Below, piece after piece: positions 1-6,922 of a stretch of DNA of 16,960 bases (position 1 is the first letter of the stretch; the number at the start of each line of letters is the position of its first letter). Source of the DNA: an uncultured Mediterraneibacter sp. (lineage in GTDB: Bacteria > Bacillota > Clostridia > Lachnospirales > Lachnospiraceae); assembly GCA_934418295.1 (NCBI GenBank), contig CAKRWZ010000040.1, forward strand, positions 1 through 16,960, in the 5' to 3' direction. Below the pieces are notes generated by a model, which ran no database searches, had not been told where the DNA came from, and saw only the letters and a program-made list of their open reading frames with translations. Made by a program: the position numbers and the translations under genes.

Positions 1-3
1 TCA

Positions 4-47
4 AAAAAACAGGTGGGAAACTTAAATTTTAAGTTTCCCACCTGTTT
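4..47 (-). terminator. Rho-independent terminator of the fprA/exporter transcript
   Basis: Bases 7-26 and 28-47 are perfect reverse complements (20-bp arms around an AT-rich centre). Read on the minus strand, the stem is followed by a run of seven T from the A-tract at 3-9. On the plus strand only a short T stretch follows, so the signal points to termination of minus-strand transcription coming from fprA. The stem is unusually long and perfect for a simple terminator. Confidence 0.9.
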
Positions 48-68
48 CGTATGTTGCCAAGCATACGA
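47..68 (-). other. Small hairpin between fprA stop and terminator
   Basis: TCGTATG (47-53) pairs with CATACGA (62-68) around an 8-nt loop. It lies between the fprA stop codon and the long terminator stem on the minus strand, giving two hairpins in tandem at the 3' end of the transcript. It has no T-tract of its own. It may protect the 3' end or be incidental. Confidence 0.45.
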
Positions 69-84
69 CAAAAAGGTCCAGTAA

Positions 85-1251
85 TTATTTATAGTCTGCG
101 CAGAGTTCTTCCGCCAATGCGTCTACTTGCGTCTTGCTGGTGTCATCCAGAGCAGAAGAAATCCGCACGGTGTTTTCGGCAAAGGTCAGGTTTTTGCTGT
201 TTTCCAGAAGCTGCGTCATGATCCGTGCAGCCGTGCTGGCCCAGGAGCCGTTCTCGATCAGTGCCACGGTACGGTTCTGGTAGCCGCGGGAAGTCAGCTC
301 GTGGATGAAGGTGCGCATCGGTGGGAAGATATCGCCGTTGTAAGTGGTGGTTGCCAAAACCAGTTTGCTGTGGCGGAATGCGTCTTCCACTGCCTCCGGC
401 ATATCGTCTCTTGCCAGATCGGTGATGGCAACTTTCGGGCATCCTTTTTCCTGAAGCTTTTCGGCCAGGAGCTCAGCAGCTTTTTTGGTGTTTCCGTAAA
501 CGGAAGTGTAAGCGATCAGCACGCCGTCGGTTTCCGGCTGGTAAGAAGACCAGGTGTTGTAAAGGCCGATGTAATAGCCCAGGTTTTCTTCCAGGATCGG
601 TCCGTGCAGGGCACAGATCCGCTGGATGTCGAGACCGGCAGCCTTTTTCAGGAGAGCCTGCACCTGCACACCGTATTTGCCGACGATGCCGAAATAGTAC
701 CGGCGGGCTTCACAGGTCCATTCTTCCTCTACATCCAAAGCGCCGAATTTTCCGAAAGCATCTGCGGAAAACAAAGTCTTTGCGTAAGCGTCATAGGAAA
801 GCATGACCTCCGGCCAGTGGACCATCGGAGCAGCGATAAAGGTAAGGATGTGCTTGCCGAGAGAAAGCGTGTCGCCTTCTTTTACTATCAGCTGGCGTTC
901 TTTATAATCGGTGCCGAAAAACTGTTTCATCATCACAAAGGCTTTTGCGCTGGAGACGATGACGGTGTCCGGATATAAAGCGGCAAACTGGTCGAGGGAA
1001 GCGGAGTGATCCGGCTCCATGTGATGGACCACCAGGTAATCCGGCCGGCGTCCGTCCAATGCCTTTTCCAGATTTGCCAGCCATTCTTTGGCAAAACGAG
1101 CGTCTACGGTGTCTAAAACTGCGGTTTTTTCATCGGTGATTACGTAAGAGTTGTAAGCCATGCCGTTTTCTGTCACGTCATAGTGACCTTCAAACAAATC
1201 GATCTCATGGTCGTTCACACCAATATACTGAATGTCTTCTGTAATGTTCAT
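85..1251 (-). CDS. fprA: Flavodiiron protein FprA (oxygen/NO reductase)
   Basis: A 388-residue class A flavodiiron protein. Members of this family reduce O2 to water (some reduce NO to N2O) at a non-haem di-iron centre, taking electrons from an FMN domain, and protect anaerobes in the cytoplasm. The N-terminal metallo-beta-lactamase-like domain (about 1-240) carries the expected iron ligands: H77-x-E79-x-D81-H82, H145 (MVHWPE), D164 and H216 (ALHGP). The flavodoxin domain starts near residue 243, with the phosphate loop YTSVYGNTKK. Length and domain order are normal, and no rubredoxin or flavin reductase domain is fused, so a separate electron donor is needed. The ATG is preceded on the minus strand by AAAGGAG about 12 nt upstream. 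It lies 67 bp downstream of the exporter pair in the same direction and is followed by a strong terminator, so it could be co-transcribed or use its own weak promoter. Confidence 0.96.
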   Translation of the reverse strand: MNITEDIQYIGVNDHEIDLFEGHYDVTENGMAYNSYVITDEKTAVLDTVDARFAKEWLANLEKALDGRRPDYLVVHHMEPDHSASLDQFAALYPDTVIVSSAKAFVMMKQFFGTDYKERQLIVKEGDTLSLGKHILTFIAAPMVHWPEVMLSYDAYAKTLFSADAFGKFGALDVEEEWTCEARRYYFGIVGKYGVQVQALLKKAAGLDIQRICALHGPILEENLGYYIGLYNTWSSYQPETDGVLIAYTSVYGNTKKAAELLAEKLQEKGCPKVAITDLARDDMPEAVEDAFRHSKLVLATTTYNGDIFPPMRTFIHELTSRGYQNRTVALIENGSWASTAARIMTQLLENSKNLTFAENTVRISSALDDTSKTQVDALAEELCADYK

Positions 1252-1288
1252 AGTAAAGAAATGCTCCTTTCCGTCCGTAAGATGTATG

Positions 1289-1316
1289 GGTATATTCTAC
1301 AAGATTCCATTTTTAA
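1289..1316 (-). promoter_or_regulatory. Possible weak promoter for fprA
   Basis: On the minus strand TTAAAA (1311-1316) and TATACC (1289-1294) are separated by 16 bp; each matches four of six consensus bases. They lie in the 67-bp gap before fprA. The match is modest, and read-through from the exporter genes is an equally good explanation, since no terminator is visible in the gap. Confidence 0.3.
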
Positions 1317-1318
1317 AA

Positions 1319-3070
1319 TCAATATTGAAACTGGCTGTTGTAGAGGTGGTGGTAAAAACCGCCTTTTTCCAGCAATTCTTCGTGGGTGCCCTGTTCGATG
1401 ATCTTACCGTCGCGCATGACCAGGATCAGCGAAGCGTTGCGGATGGTGGAAAGACGGTGGGCGACCACAAAACTGGTCCGGCCTTCCATCAATTTGTCAA
1501 AGGCTTCCTGTACCAGGAGTTCGGTACGGGTATCGATGCTGGAGGTGGCCTCATCCAGGATCAGCATCGGCGGCAGGCAGAGCATGACACGAGTGATGCA
1601 AAGCAGCTGTTTTTGTCCCTGGCTGATGCTGTCTTCGTTTAAAACGGTGTCCAGACCATGGGGAAGCCGTTCGATAAATTCCCAGCTGTGGGCTTCCTTG
1701 GCAGCCTGTATGATCTCCTTGTCGGTGGCGTCAGGCTTGCCGAAACGGATGTTTTCCCGGACGGTTCCCATCTTGATCCAGGTGTCCTGAAGTACCATGC
1801 CGTAGCAGCTGCGCAGGGCATGTCTGGAAAGGTCATAAATGGAATGACCGTCGATGAGAATGCTGCCGTCGTCGATGTCGTAAAACCGCATCAGCAGGTT
1901 GATCAGCGTAGTTTTCCCGCAGCCGGTAGGACCGACGATGGCGATCCGCATGCCGGGCTTTGTGTGGAGATTAAAGTTTTCGATCAGCGGTTTATCCGCT
2001 TCATATCGGAAATCAACGTGCTCGATATCAATTTGGCCGTTTACCTGGTCGATCGTGCCGTCACTGTCCGGAATTTCTTCTTTTTGTTCCAACAGGTCGA
2101 AGATCCGGGCAGCGCAGGCCATGGCGTTCTGCATCTCGGTAACGACAGAACTGATGTCGTTGAACGGCTTCATGTACTGGTTCGAGTAAGAGAGCAAAAC
2201 CGAAAGTCCGCCGACGGTCAGGTAGCCGCCGGGGATCAGAAAGGCACCGACCAATGCGACTCCGGCGTAAATGATGTTGTTGACGAACCGGGTGGACGGG
2301 TTGGTCAGGCTGCTGTAGAAAACAGCCTGTTGACTGTATTCTTTTAATTCCTGGTTGATGGCCCGGAATCTGGCAGATGCTTTTTCTTCGTAGCCAAAGG
2401 CCTGGACGACTTTTTGGTTTCCGATCATCTCGTCGATCAGAGCCGTCTGTTTTCCGCGGACTTCACTCTGTTTCCGGAACATTTTGTAAGAACGGGTGGA
2501 GATGAATTTTGCCACCAAAAAGCTGATCGGGGTCAGACAAATGACCATAACGGTGATCCAGAAGTTTTTGGAAAACATAAAGATCAACGTTACGATGATG
2601 GTCACGATCCCGGCAAACAGCTGTGTGAAACCGAGGAGAAGACCGTCGGAGAGGATGTCGGCGTCTGCGATGATGCGGCTGACGATGTCTCCTGAGCTGT
2701 GTTTGTCCAGATAACTCAGAGGAAGTTTCTGGATATGTCGGATCGCCTTCGAGCGGAGCTCCTGGACGATCTGGTAAGTCATGCGGTTGTTGGTCAGGTT
2801 CATGACCCAGGTGGCAACTGCGGAGGTGGAAGCCAGGATCAGGATCCATCGCAGATAAAACCACATTTTGGAAAAATCTACCTTTCCGGCGGCGACGACT
2901 TGATCGATAGCATCACCGAACAGGATCGGTACATATAATTGAAGGATGACGGAAATGGCGGCCAGAAGAATGCTGAAGATCAGTAAAAGCCAGCGTTTCC
3001 GGATGAGAACGGCCAGCTTGCCGAAAATCTTTCCGTTTTTCTTTTCGTTCTTTTTTTCGGATTTCATCAT
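1319..3070 (-). CDS. Heterodimeric ABC exporter, catalytic-Glu subunit (permease-ATPase)
   Basis: A 583-residue half-transporter with an N-terminal six-helix membrane domain (about 25-320) and a C-terminal ATPase domain, of the LmrCD/BmrCD/TM287-288 exporter type. Walker A is GPTGCGKT (about 378-386). Walker B, LILDEATSSID (about 500-511), keeps the catalytic Glu, and the H-loop VAHRLST keeps its His. The signature motif is degenerate: SISQGQKQ (about 481-488) instead of LSGGQ. The upstream partner is degenerate in the complementary way, so the two should form a heterodimer with one competent and one impaired ATP site. Its ATG overlaps the partner's stop (ATGA), with GGAGGTG just upstream, so translation is probably coupled. 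The substrate is not evident; drugs, lipids or peptides are all known for this family. Confidence 0.94.
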   Translation of the reverse strand: MMKSEKKNEKKNGKIFGKLAVLIRKRWLLLIFSILLAAISVILQLYVPILFGDAIDQVVAAGKVDFSKMWFYLRWILILASTSAVATWVMNLTNNRMTYQIVQELRSKAIRHIQKLPLSYLDKHSSGDIVSRIIADADILSDGLLLGFTQLFAGIVTIIVTLIFMFSKNFWITVMVICLTPISFLVAKFISTRSYKMFRKQSEVRGKQTALIDEMIGNQKVVQAFGYEEKASARFRAINQELKEYSQQAVFYSSLTNPSTRFVNNIIYAGVALVGAFLIPGGYLTVGGLSVLLSYSNQYMKPFNDISSVVTEMQNAMACAARIFDLLEQKEEIPDSDGTIDQVNGQIDIEHVDFRYEADKPLIENFNLHTKPGMRIAIVGPTGCGKTTLINLLMRFYDIDDGSILIDGHSIYDLSRHALRSCYGMVLQDTWIKMGTVRENIRFGKPDATDKEIIQAAKEAHSWEFIERLPHGLDTVLNEDSISQGQKQLLCITRVMLCLPPMLILDEATSSIDTRTELLVQEAFDKLMEGRTSFVVAHRLSTIRNASLILVMRDGKIIEQGTHEELLEKGGFYHHLYNSQFQY

Positions 3071-4839
3071 GCTTCACCTCCTGCCTGTACTTGTGCCTGT
3101 TTTTTTCGTTCTTCCGGAAATTGTGAGAAGTAAATCTCCCGGTAGACTTCACAGGTTTTCATCAAATCATCGTGGGAGCCTTGTCCGACCAGCTGTCCGT
3201 TGTCCAGCACCAGGATCAGATCTGCCTGCCGGATGCCGGCGATTCGCTGGGAAACCAAAAAAGTAGTGGTGTGGCCGTTCAGGCTGCGGATCGCTTTTCT
3301 GAGCGCTGCATCTGTGGCGAAATCCAGGGCGCTGGAGCTGTCGTCCAAGATCAGGACTTCCGGTTTCTTTACCAAAGTTCTGGCGATAGAAAGCCGCTGC
3401 TTTTGTCCGCCGGAGAGGTTTTGTCCGTTCTGTTTCAGCATGAAATCCAGTTCACCGGGTTTGCCTTCTACGACTTCCTTGGCCTGAGCCAGGGTCAGCG
3501 CTTCCCAGAGGTCATGGTCGGAGGCGTTTTCATTTCCCCACTGCAGATTCTCCCGGATGCTGCCCTGGAACAGGATGGATTTTTGCTGTACGATGCCGAC
3601 TTTTTCACAGAGTTCCTTCTGGGTATAATCCCGCACATCGTGGCCGTCCAGGAGAACAGAGCCCTGGTTGACGTCGTAAAAACGCGGGATCAGGCTGACC
3701 AGGGAGCTCTTACCGCTTCCGGTTCCGCCGATGATTCCGACGGTCTGTCCCTTTTGGACGTGGAAGTTGATGTCTGAAAGAATGGGAGCCCCGGCACCTT
3801 TGTAAAGGAAAGATACATTTTTAAACTCTACAATATTTTGCGAACTGTTGTTGCAATCTATACCTGATACAGTAGTGCTTTCTGGATACTGCATGCTGCT
3901 TTGGATATCCAGCACACAGGAGACACGTTCAGCGCAGGCCAGCGCTTTATTGATCGTAATGATGAGAGAAGCCAGTTTGATCAGCTCCACGATAATCTGG
4001 AGCATATAGTTATAAAGAGCGACAACTTGTCCTTGCTTCATGGTTCCTAAATTTACCTGGAGGGCTGCCTGGTCGATCAGAAAGACCGTGGCAATGTTGA
4101 TCAACACATAAGTCAACGGATTCAGCAAGGCAGAGATCCGTCCGACAAACTCATTCAACCGGGTAAGGGCTGTGTTTTTTTCTTCAAATTCCTGAACAGA
4201 CTGTTCTTCCCGGCAAAAAGCACGGATCACACGGACACCGGTCAGGTTTTCCCGGGTCAGACCGGTGATATGGTCCAGACCGTTCTGTACCTTTTTAAAT
4301 AAAGGAATGCTGATCAGCATGATCAGAAAGGTCACGGCAAACAGGACGGGGATCGTGATGGTAAAGATCAGGGCGCAGCGGAAATTGATAGTGAAGGCCA
4401 GGATGGTGGCACCAAACACGATGAAAGGGCTGCGCAGCAGCAGACGCAGTCCCATGTTCAGCCCGTTTTGTACCTGATTGACATCGTCGCTGAGCCGGGT
4501 GATCAAAGTATCTGTTCCTAAGGTGTCTAATTCGGTAAAGGAAAGTCCCTGAATGTGGTCAAAGACTGCCTGGCGGAGCGAAGTCGCGAAGCCGACGCTG
4601 GCTCTGGCAGCAAAAAATTGTGCGGTAAAGCTGCAGGCCAGTCCGATGGCCGCCATTAAAAGCAGGATCAGAAACTGTCGGACAATGTAAGAACGGTCAT
4701 TGTTTGCGATGCCGACGTCGATGATCTTTGCGACGACAACAGGCACCAGCAGATCGAAAACTGCTTCGAGAAATTTGAACAGAGGCGCAAGGATGCTTTG
4801 TCCTTTGTATTGTTCCAAGTAAACCCAAAGTTTTTTCAA
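3067..4839 (-). CDS. Heterodimeric ABC exporter, degenerate-site subunit (permease-ATPase)
   Basis: A 590-residue half-transporter: membrane domain at about 15-310, ATPase domain after about 335. Walker A GGTGSGKSS (about 370-379) and an intact signature NLSGGQKQR (about 473-480) are present. Walker B reads LILDDSSSALD, with Asp replacing the catalytic Glu, and the H-loop reads VSQRIAG, with Gln replacing His. This is the known pattern of the non-catalytic nucleotide site in heterodimeric exporters. Its intact signature would complete the working site formed with the Walker motifs of the downstream subunit. The start is TTG at 4837-4839, chosen because AAAGGAG lies about 9 nt upstream and the sequence MKKLWVYLEQYKG begins as in homologues; no ATG fits better. 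It is divergent from a LysR regulator with a 127-bp shared promoter region. Confidence 0.93.
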   Translation of the reverse strand: MKKLWVYLEQYKGQSILAPLFKFLEAVFDLLVPVVVAKIIDVGIANNDRSYIVRQFLILLLMAAIGLACSFTAQFFAARASVGFATSLRQAVFDHIQGLSFTELDTLGTDTLITRLSDDVNQVQNGLNMGLRLLLRSPFIVFGATILAFTINFRCALIFTITIPVLFAVTFLIMLISIPLFKKVQNGLDHITGLTRENLTGVRVIRAFCREEQSVQEFEEKNTALTRLNEFVGRISALLNPLTYVLINIATVFLIDQAALQVNLGTMKQGQVVALYNYMLQIIVELIKLASLIITINKALACAERVSCVLDIQSSMQYPESTTVSGIDCNNSSQNIVEFKNVSFLYKGAGAPILSDINFHVQKGQTVGIIGGTGSGKSSLVSLIPRFYDVNQGSVLLDGHDVRDYTQKELCEKVGIVQQKSILFQGSIRENLQWGNENASDHDLWEALTLAQAKEVVEGKPGELDFMLKQNGQNLSGGQKQRLSIARTLVKKPEVLILDDSSSALDFATDAALRKAIRSLNGHTTTFLVSQRIAGIRQADLILVLDNGQLVGQGSHDDLMKTCEVYREIYFSQFPEERKKQAQVQAGGEA

Positions 4840-4862
4840 GTGTTGTCACTCCTTTCTTTTTC

Positions 4863-4891
4863 TTGACAGGAACAGTATACATCTTTATGAT
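4863..4891 (+). promoter_or_regulatory. Promoter of the LysR-type regulator gene
   Basis: TTGACA (4863-4868, perfect consensus) and TATGAT (4886-4891, five of six) are separated by exactly 17 bp, an excellent sigma-A type promoter directed at the regulator gene. The predicted start of transcription is near 4898, inside the adjacent palindrome. The promoter physically overlaps the candidate promoter for the divergent exporter genes. Confidence 0.75.
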
Positions 4892-4902
4892 CAATATGAA
4901 TA
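4874..4902 (-). promoter_or_regulatory. Candidate promoter of the exporter genes
   Basis: On the minus strand a good -10 (TATACT, complement of 4874-4879) lies 17 bp downstream of a poor -35 (TATTCA, 4897-4902, three of six). A weak -35 with a good -10 is what an activator-dependent promoter would look like, but the match alone is weak evidence. The -35 lies within the palindrome at 4892-4908. Confidence 0.4.
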
Positions 4903-4908
4903 ATATTG
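4892..4908. promoter_or_regulatory. Palindromic candidate operator in divergent promoter region
   Basis: CAATAT (4892-4897), spacer GAATA, ATATTG (4903-4908): perfect 6-bp inverted arms. The site begins one base after the -10 of the regulator promoter and covers the predicted transcription start. It also overlaps the candidate -35 of the exporter promoter. LysR-type proteins bind AT-rich dyads of similar size, usually described as T-N11-A; this site is a dyad but does not fit T-N11-A exactly. Binding by the neighbouring regulator is inferred. Confidence 0.55.
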
Positions 4909-4966
4909 GTTTTGTGGCAGAACGATACAAATTTTATATGGAAAAATAAAAGGAGGACCGGGGCAA

Positions 4967-5845
4967 ATGGAATTGAAGCAGCTGGAATATTTTTGTGCTA
5001 TTGCGGAGACCGGAAGCATCAGTGAAGCGGCCAGGAGATTGAACATGTCGCAGCCGCCCCTGAGTTATCAAATCCATCAGCTGGAAGAGGAACTGAATGT
5101 CAGCTTGTTTGAAAGGAGCCGACAGGGGGTGGAACTAACGGAGGCGGGGAAAATCCTGCGGAAAAGAGCGGAGGATCTGCTGAGTTATGCGGGATCGACG
5201 AAGCTGGAGGTGGCGAAGGCGGGCAGCAAACGGGTCCTCCGGGTGGGGATCACTCCGACGACGGTTACCACACTCATGCCATATATTGCCCGCTTTTCGA
5301 AAAAAAATCCGGATGTGAATTTCGAGGTGCATGACGGGATCACGGCATCTTTGTATCATTATCTGATGGAAGGAATCATTGATGTGTCGGTGGTGCGGAC
5401 ACCTCTGCGTCTGGACGAGGTAGAGTCTGTGGTTTTACGCAGGGAACCGATGATCGCAGTTTCTTCTTATCAAATGAATGTGAAAAAAGAAAAGGAAAAA
5501 CAGTTGAAGCTTCAAGATCTTCTGGGGCGGCCGTTGATCCTTTACCGACGCTATGAAACGCTGCTGATGGATACCTTTGCCGTCCGCCGGATGGAGCCTG
5601 ACATTTTCTGTATCTGCGACGATCCGAGGGGGGCGATTCTCTGGGTAAAGGAGGGGCTTGCGACAGCCGTTTTTCCGGAATCTATGCGTGCCCTTTGCAA
5701 CGGACTGCGGATTCAGACACTGGAAGAGGATGCACTGGAAACGGATATCCTGCTGGCATGGAAAAAAGGAAAAAGACCGGAGCCTGTGGTGGAAGATTTC
5801 CTGTCCCTTTGTTTTGGGGAAAAGACTGGCTTACAGAACTTTTAG
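4967..5845 (+). CDS. LysR-family transcriptional regulator
   Basis: A 292-residue LysR-type regulator. The N-terminal winged helix-turn-helix (about 1-60) is textbook: ELKQLEYFCAIAETGSISEA, then SQPPLSYQIHQLEEEL and LFERSRQGVELTEAG. A linker helix follows and then a substrate-binding-protein-like effector domain from about residue 88 (RVGITPTTVTTLMPYI). Such proteins are tetrameric DNA-binding regulators that respond to a small ligand and often control a divergent target plus their own gene. The start ATG has AAGGAGG (4950-4956) about 10 nt upstream. The gene is divergent from the ABC exporter, which makes that exporter the likeliest target. The ligand cannot be deduced. No clear terminator follows; only a weak 5-bp AAAGC/GCTTT hairpin is seen near 5860-5880. 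Confidence 0.95.
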   Translation: MELKQLEYFCAIAETGSISEAARRLNMSQPPLSYQIHQLEEELNVSLFERSRQGVELTEAGKILRKRAEDLLSYAGSTKLEVAKAGSKRVLRVGITPTTVTTLMPYIARFSKKNPDVNFEVHDGITASLYHYLMEGIIDVSVVRTPLRLDEVESVVLRREPMIAVSSYQMNVKKEKEKQLKLQDLLGRPLILYRRYETLLMDTFAVRRMEPDIFCICDDPRGAILWVKEGLATAVFPESMRALCNGLRIQTLEEDALETDILLAWKKGKRPEPVVEDFLSLCFGEKTGLQNF

Positions 5846-5879
5846 AAAGCGTGTGGAAAAAGCTTCCTGCTTTATTTAC

Positions 5880-5909
5880 TTGCAGAAACATAAGAGTTGC
5901 GTATATAAT
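5880..5909 (+). promoter_or_regulatory. Promoter of the phospholipid operon
   Basis: A perfect -10 TATAAT (5904-5909) lies 18 bp after TTGCAG (5880-5885; only the TTG matches the -35 consensus). It sits in the 111-bp gap between the regulator gene and the small ORF, and is the only good promoter seen before the five-gene lipid operon that ends at the terminator at 9455. Confidence 0.6.
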
Positions 5910-5956
5910 AGAAAAGATAAAGTGCAATCTGGAGATTTTCTGGAAAGGAAGAGGGA

Positions 5957-6175
5957 ATGGATCCGAGAAAAATGCTGCAAATGAAATCCGCACTGGATCA
6001 GTTGAATAAAAACCATCCGAAGCTGTGGCCCTTTATACAGAGTCTGGAGCAGGAGGGACTGGCTGTGGACAGTGTGATCGAAATTACAGTTACGACCCCG
6101 GAGGGGAAAAGAAAAACTGCGAACATCAAAGTAAAGGAATCGGATCTGGAACTGATCCGCAGGATAAAAAAATAG
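5957..6175 (+). CDS. Small uncharacterised protein (72 aa), first gene of lipid operon
   Basis: A 72-residue soluble, highly charged protein that I do not recognise. The N-terminal half is predicted helical (MDPRKMLQMKSALDQLNK). The centre looks like beta strand (SVIEITVTTPEGK) and the end is a basic helix (SDLELIRRIKK). There is no signal peptide, membrane segment or cysteine. A purine-rich site, GGAAGAGGG, lies immediately before the ATG, and the gene follows a good promoter. It ends 15 bp before the PAP2 gene, so it is probably co-transcribed with the phospholipid genes. Coding is supported by position, spacing and balanced composition rather than by homology. Function unknown. Confidence 0.75.
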   Translation: MDPRKMLQMKSALDQLNKNHPKLWPFIQSLEQEGLAVDSVIEITVTTPEGKRKTANIKVKESDLELIRRIKK

Positions 6176-6190
6176 GAAGGTACTGTTGAC

Positions 6191-6922
6191 TTGAAGATTT
6201 TATCTGGATTGAGTGGCATGAGCAAAAAAGAACAGTTGAAGATCGTGCTTCCGCCGGTGGTGGCTCTTTGCTACAATTCATTGGTATATTGGGGTGCACC
6301 TTTTCTGGCGGCAGGGCGCAAGGCACATGATTTGACGGTTTCGTTGGATACAAGTGTTCCTTTTGTACCGGCTATGGTAATCGTTTATTTCGGTTGCTAT
6401 TTGTTTTGGGCGGTCAATTATGTTATTATGGCATTTCAGGAGGAAACCTGCCGTTATCAATTCTTTACGGCGGAAATTTTGGCGAAAACGGCGTGCTTCT
6501 TGTTTTTTGTCTTTTATCCGACGACCAATGTGCGTCCGGAATTGACGGGAAACAGTATTTGGATCCGGTGCATGATACTTCTCTATGCGGTGGATAAGCC
6601 GGTAAATCTTTTTCCGTCCATTCATTGTCTGGTCAGCTGGTTCAGCTGTATCGGGTTGAAACGATGTCCCAAAGTGCCGGCCTGGTACCGGTGGGCTTCT
6701 TACGGAATGGCGCTTTTGGTGTTCTTTTCCACCTTGGCGACCAGACAGCATGTGCTGTGGGATGTGGTCGGCGGCGTTGCCGTGGCAGAGATCATGTGGC
6801 TCATAAGCTGCAGGACAAAGGTGTGGAAGCCTTACCAGAAAGCGATAGAAGGGATAGCAGACAAATTAAGCAAACGAATAGAAAGGCTGAATCATGGAAA
6901 GCAAAAAGAAGATGCTGTTTAA
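6191..6922 (+). CDS. PAP2-family membrane phosphatase/transferase
   Basis: A 243-residue integral membrane protein with about six hydrophobic segments and PAP2 superfamily motifs: VRP (114-116), FPSIH (141-145, the PSxH motif) and TRQHVLWD with H187 and D191. The pattern resembles the PAP2-like group related to lipid phosphatases and phosphosphingolipid synthases. The Lys usually found in the first motif is not obvious. Family members act on lipid phosphates at the membrane. Neighbours make phosphatidylethanolamine, so the likely substrate is a lipid phosphate (phosphatidic acid, PGP or a prenyl phosphate), but this is inference. The start is TTG at 6191 with AGGAAGG about 10 nt upstream; an in-frame ATG at 6218 is an alternative that would shorten it by nine residues. 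It overlaps the next gene by 29 bp. Confidence 0.87.
   Translation: MKILSGLSGMSKKEQLKIVLPPVVALCYNSLVYWGAPFLAAGRKAHDLTVSLDTSVPFVPAMVIVYFGCYLFWAVNYVIMAFQEETCRYQFFTAEILAKTACFLFFVFYPTTNVRPELTGNSIWIRCMILLYAVDKPVNLFPSIHCLVSWFSCIGLKRCPKVPAWYRWASYGMALLVFFSTLATRQHVLWDVVGGVAVAEIMWLISCRTKVWKPYQKAIEGIADKLSKRIERLNHGKQKEDAV

Noticed and set aside
127..978. Long plus-strand ORF (283 codons) antisense to fprA
   Set aside because: It overlaps a certain fprA on the other strand, has no recognisable domains, an odd composition and no ribosome binding site; it is a shadow frame.
1658..2347. Plus-strand ORF (229 codons) antisense to the ABC exporter subunit
   Set aside because: Shadow of the ATPase and membrane domain coding sequence; no family features.
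3172..3777. Plus-strand ORF (201 codons) antisense to the other ABC subunit
   Set aside because: Shadow frame opposite Walker/signature coding sequence; no independent support.
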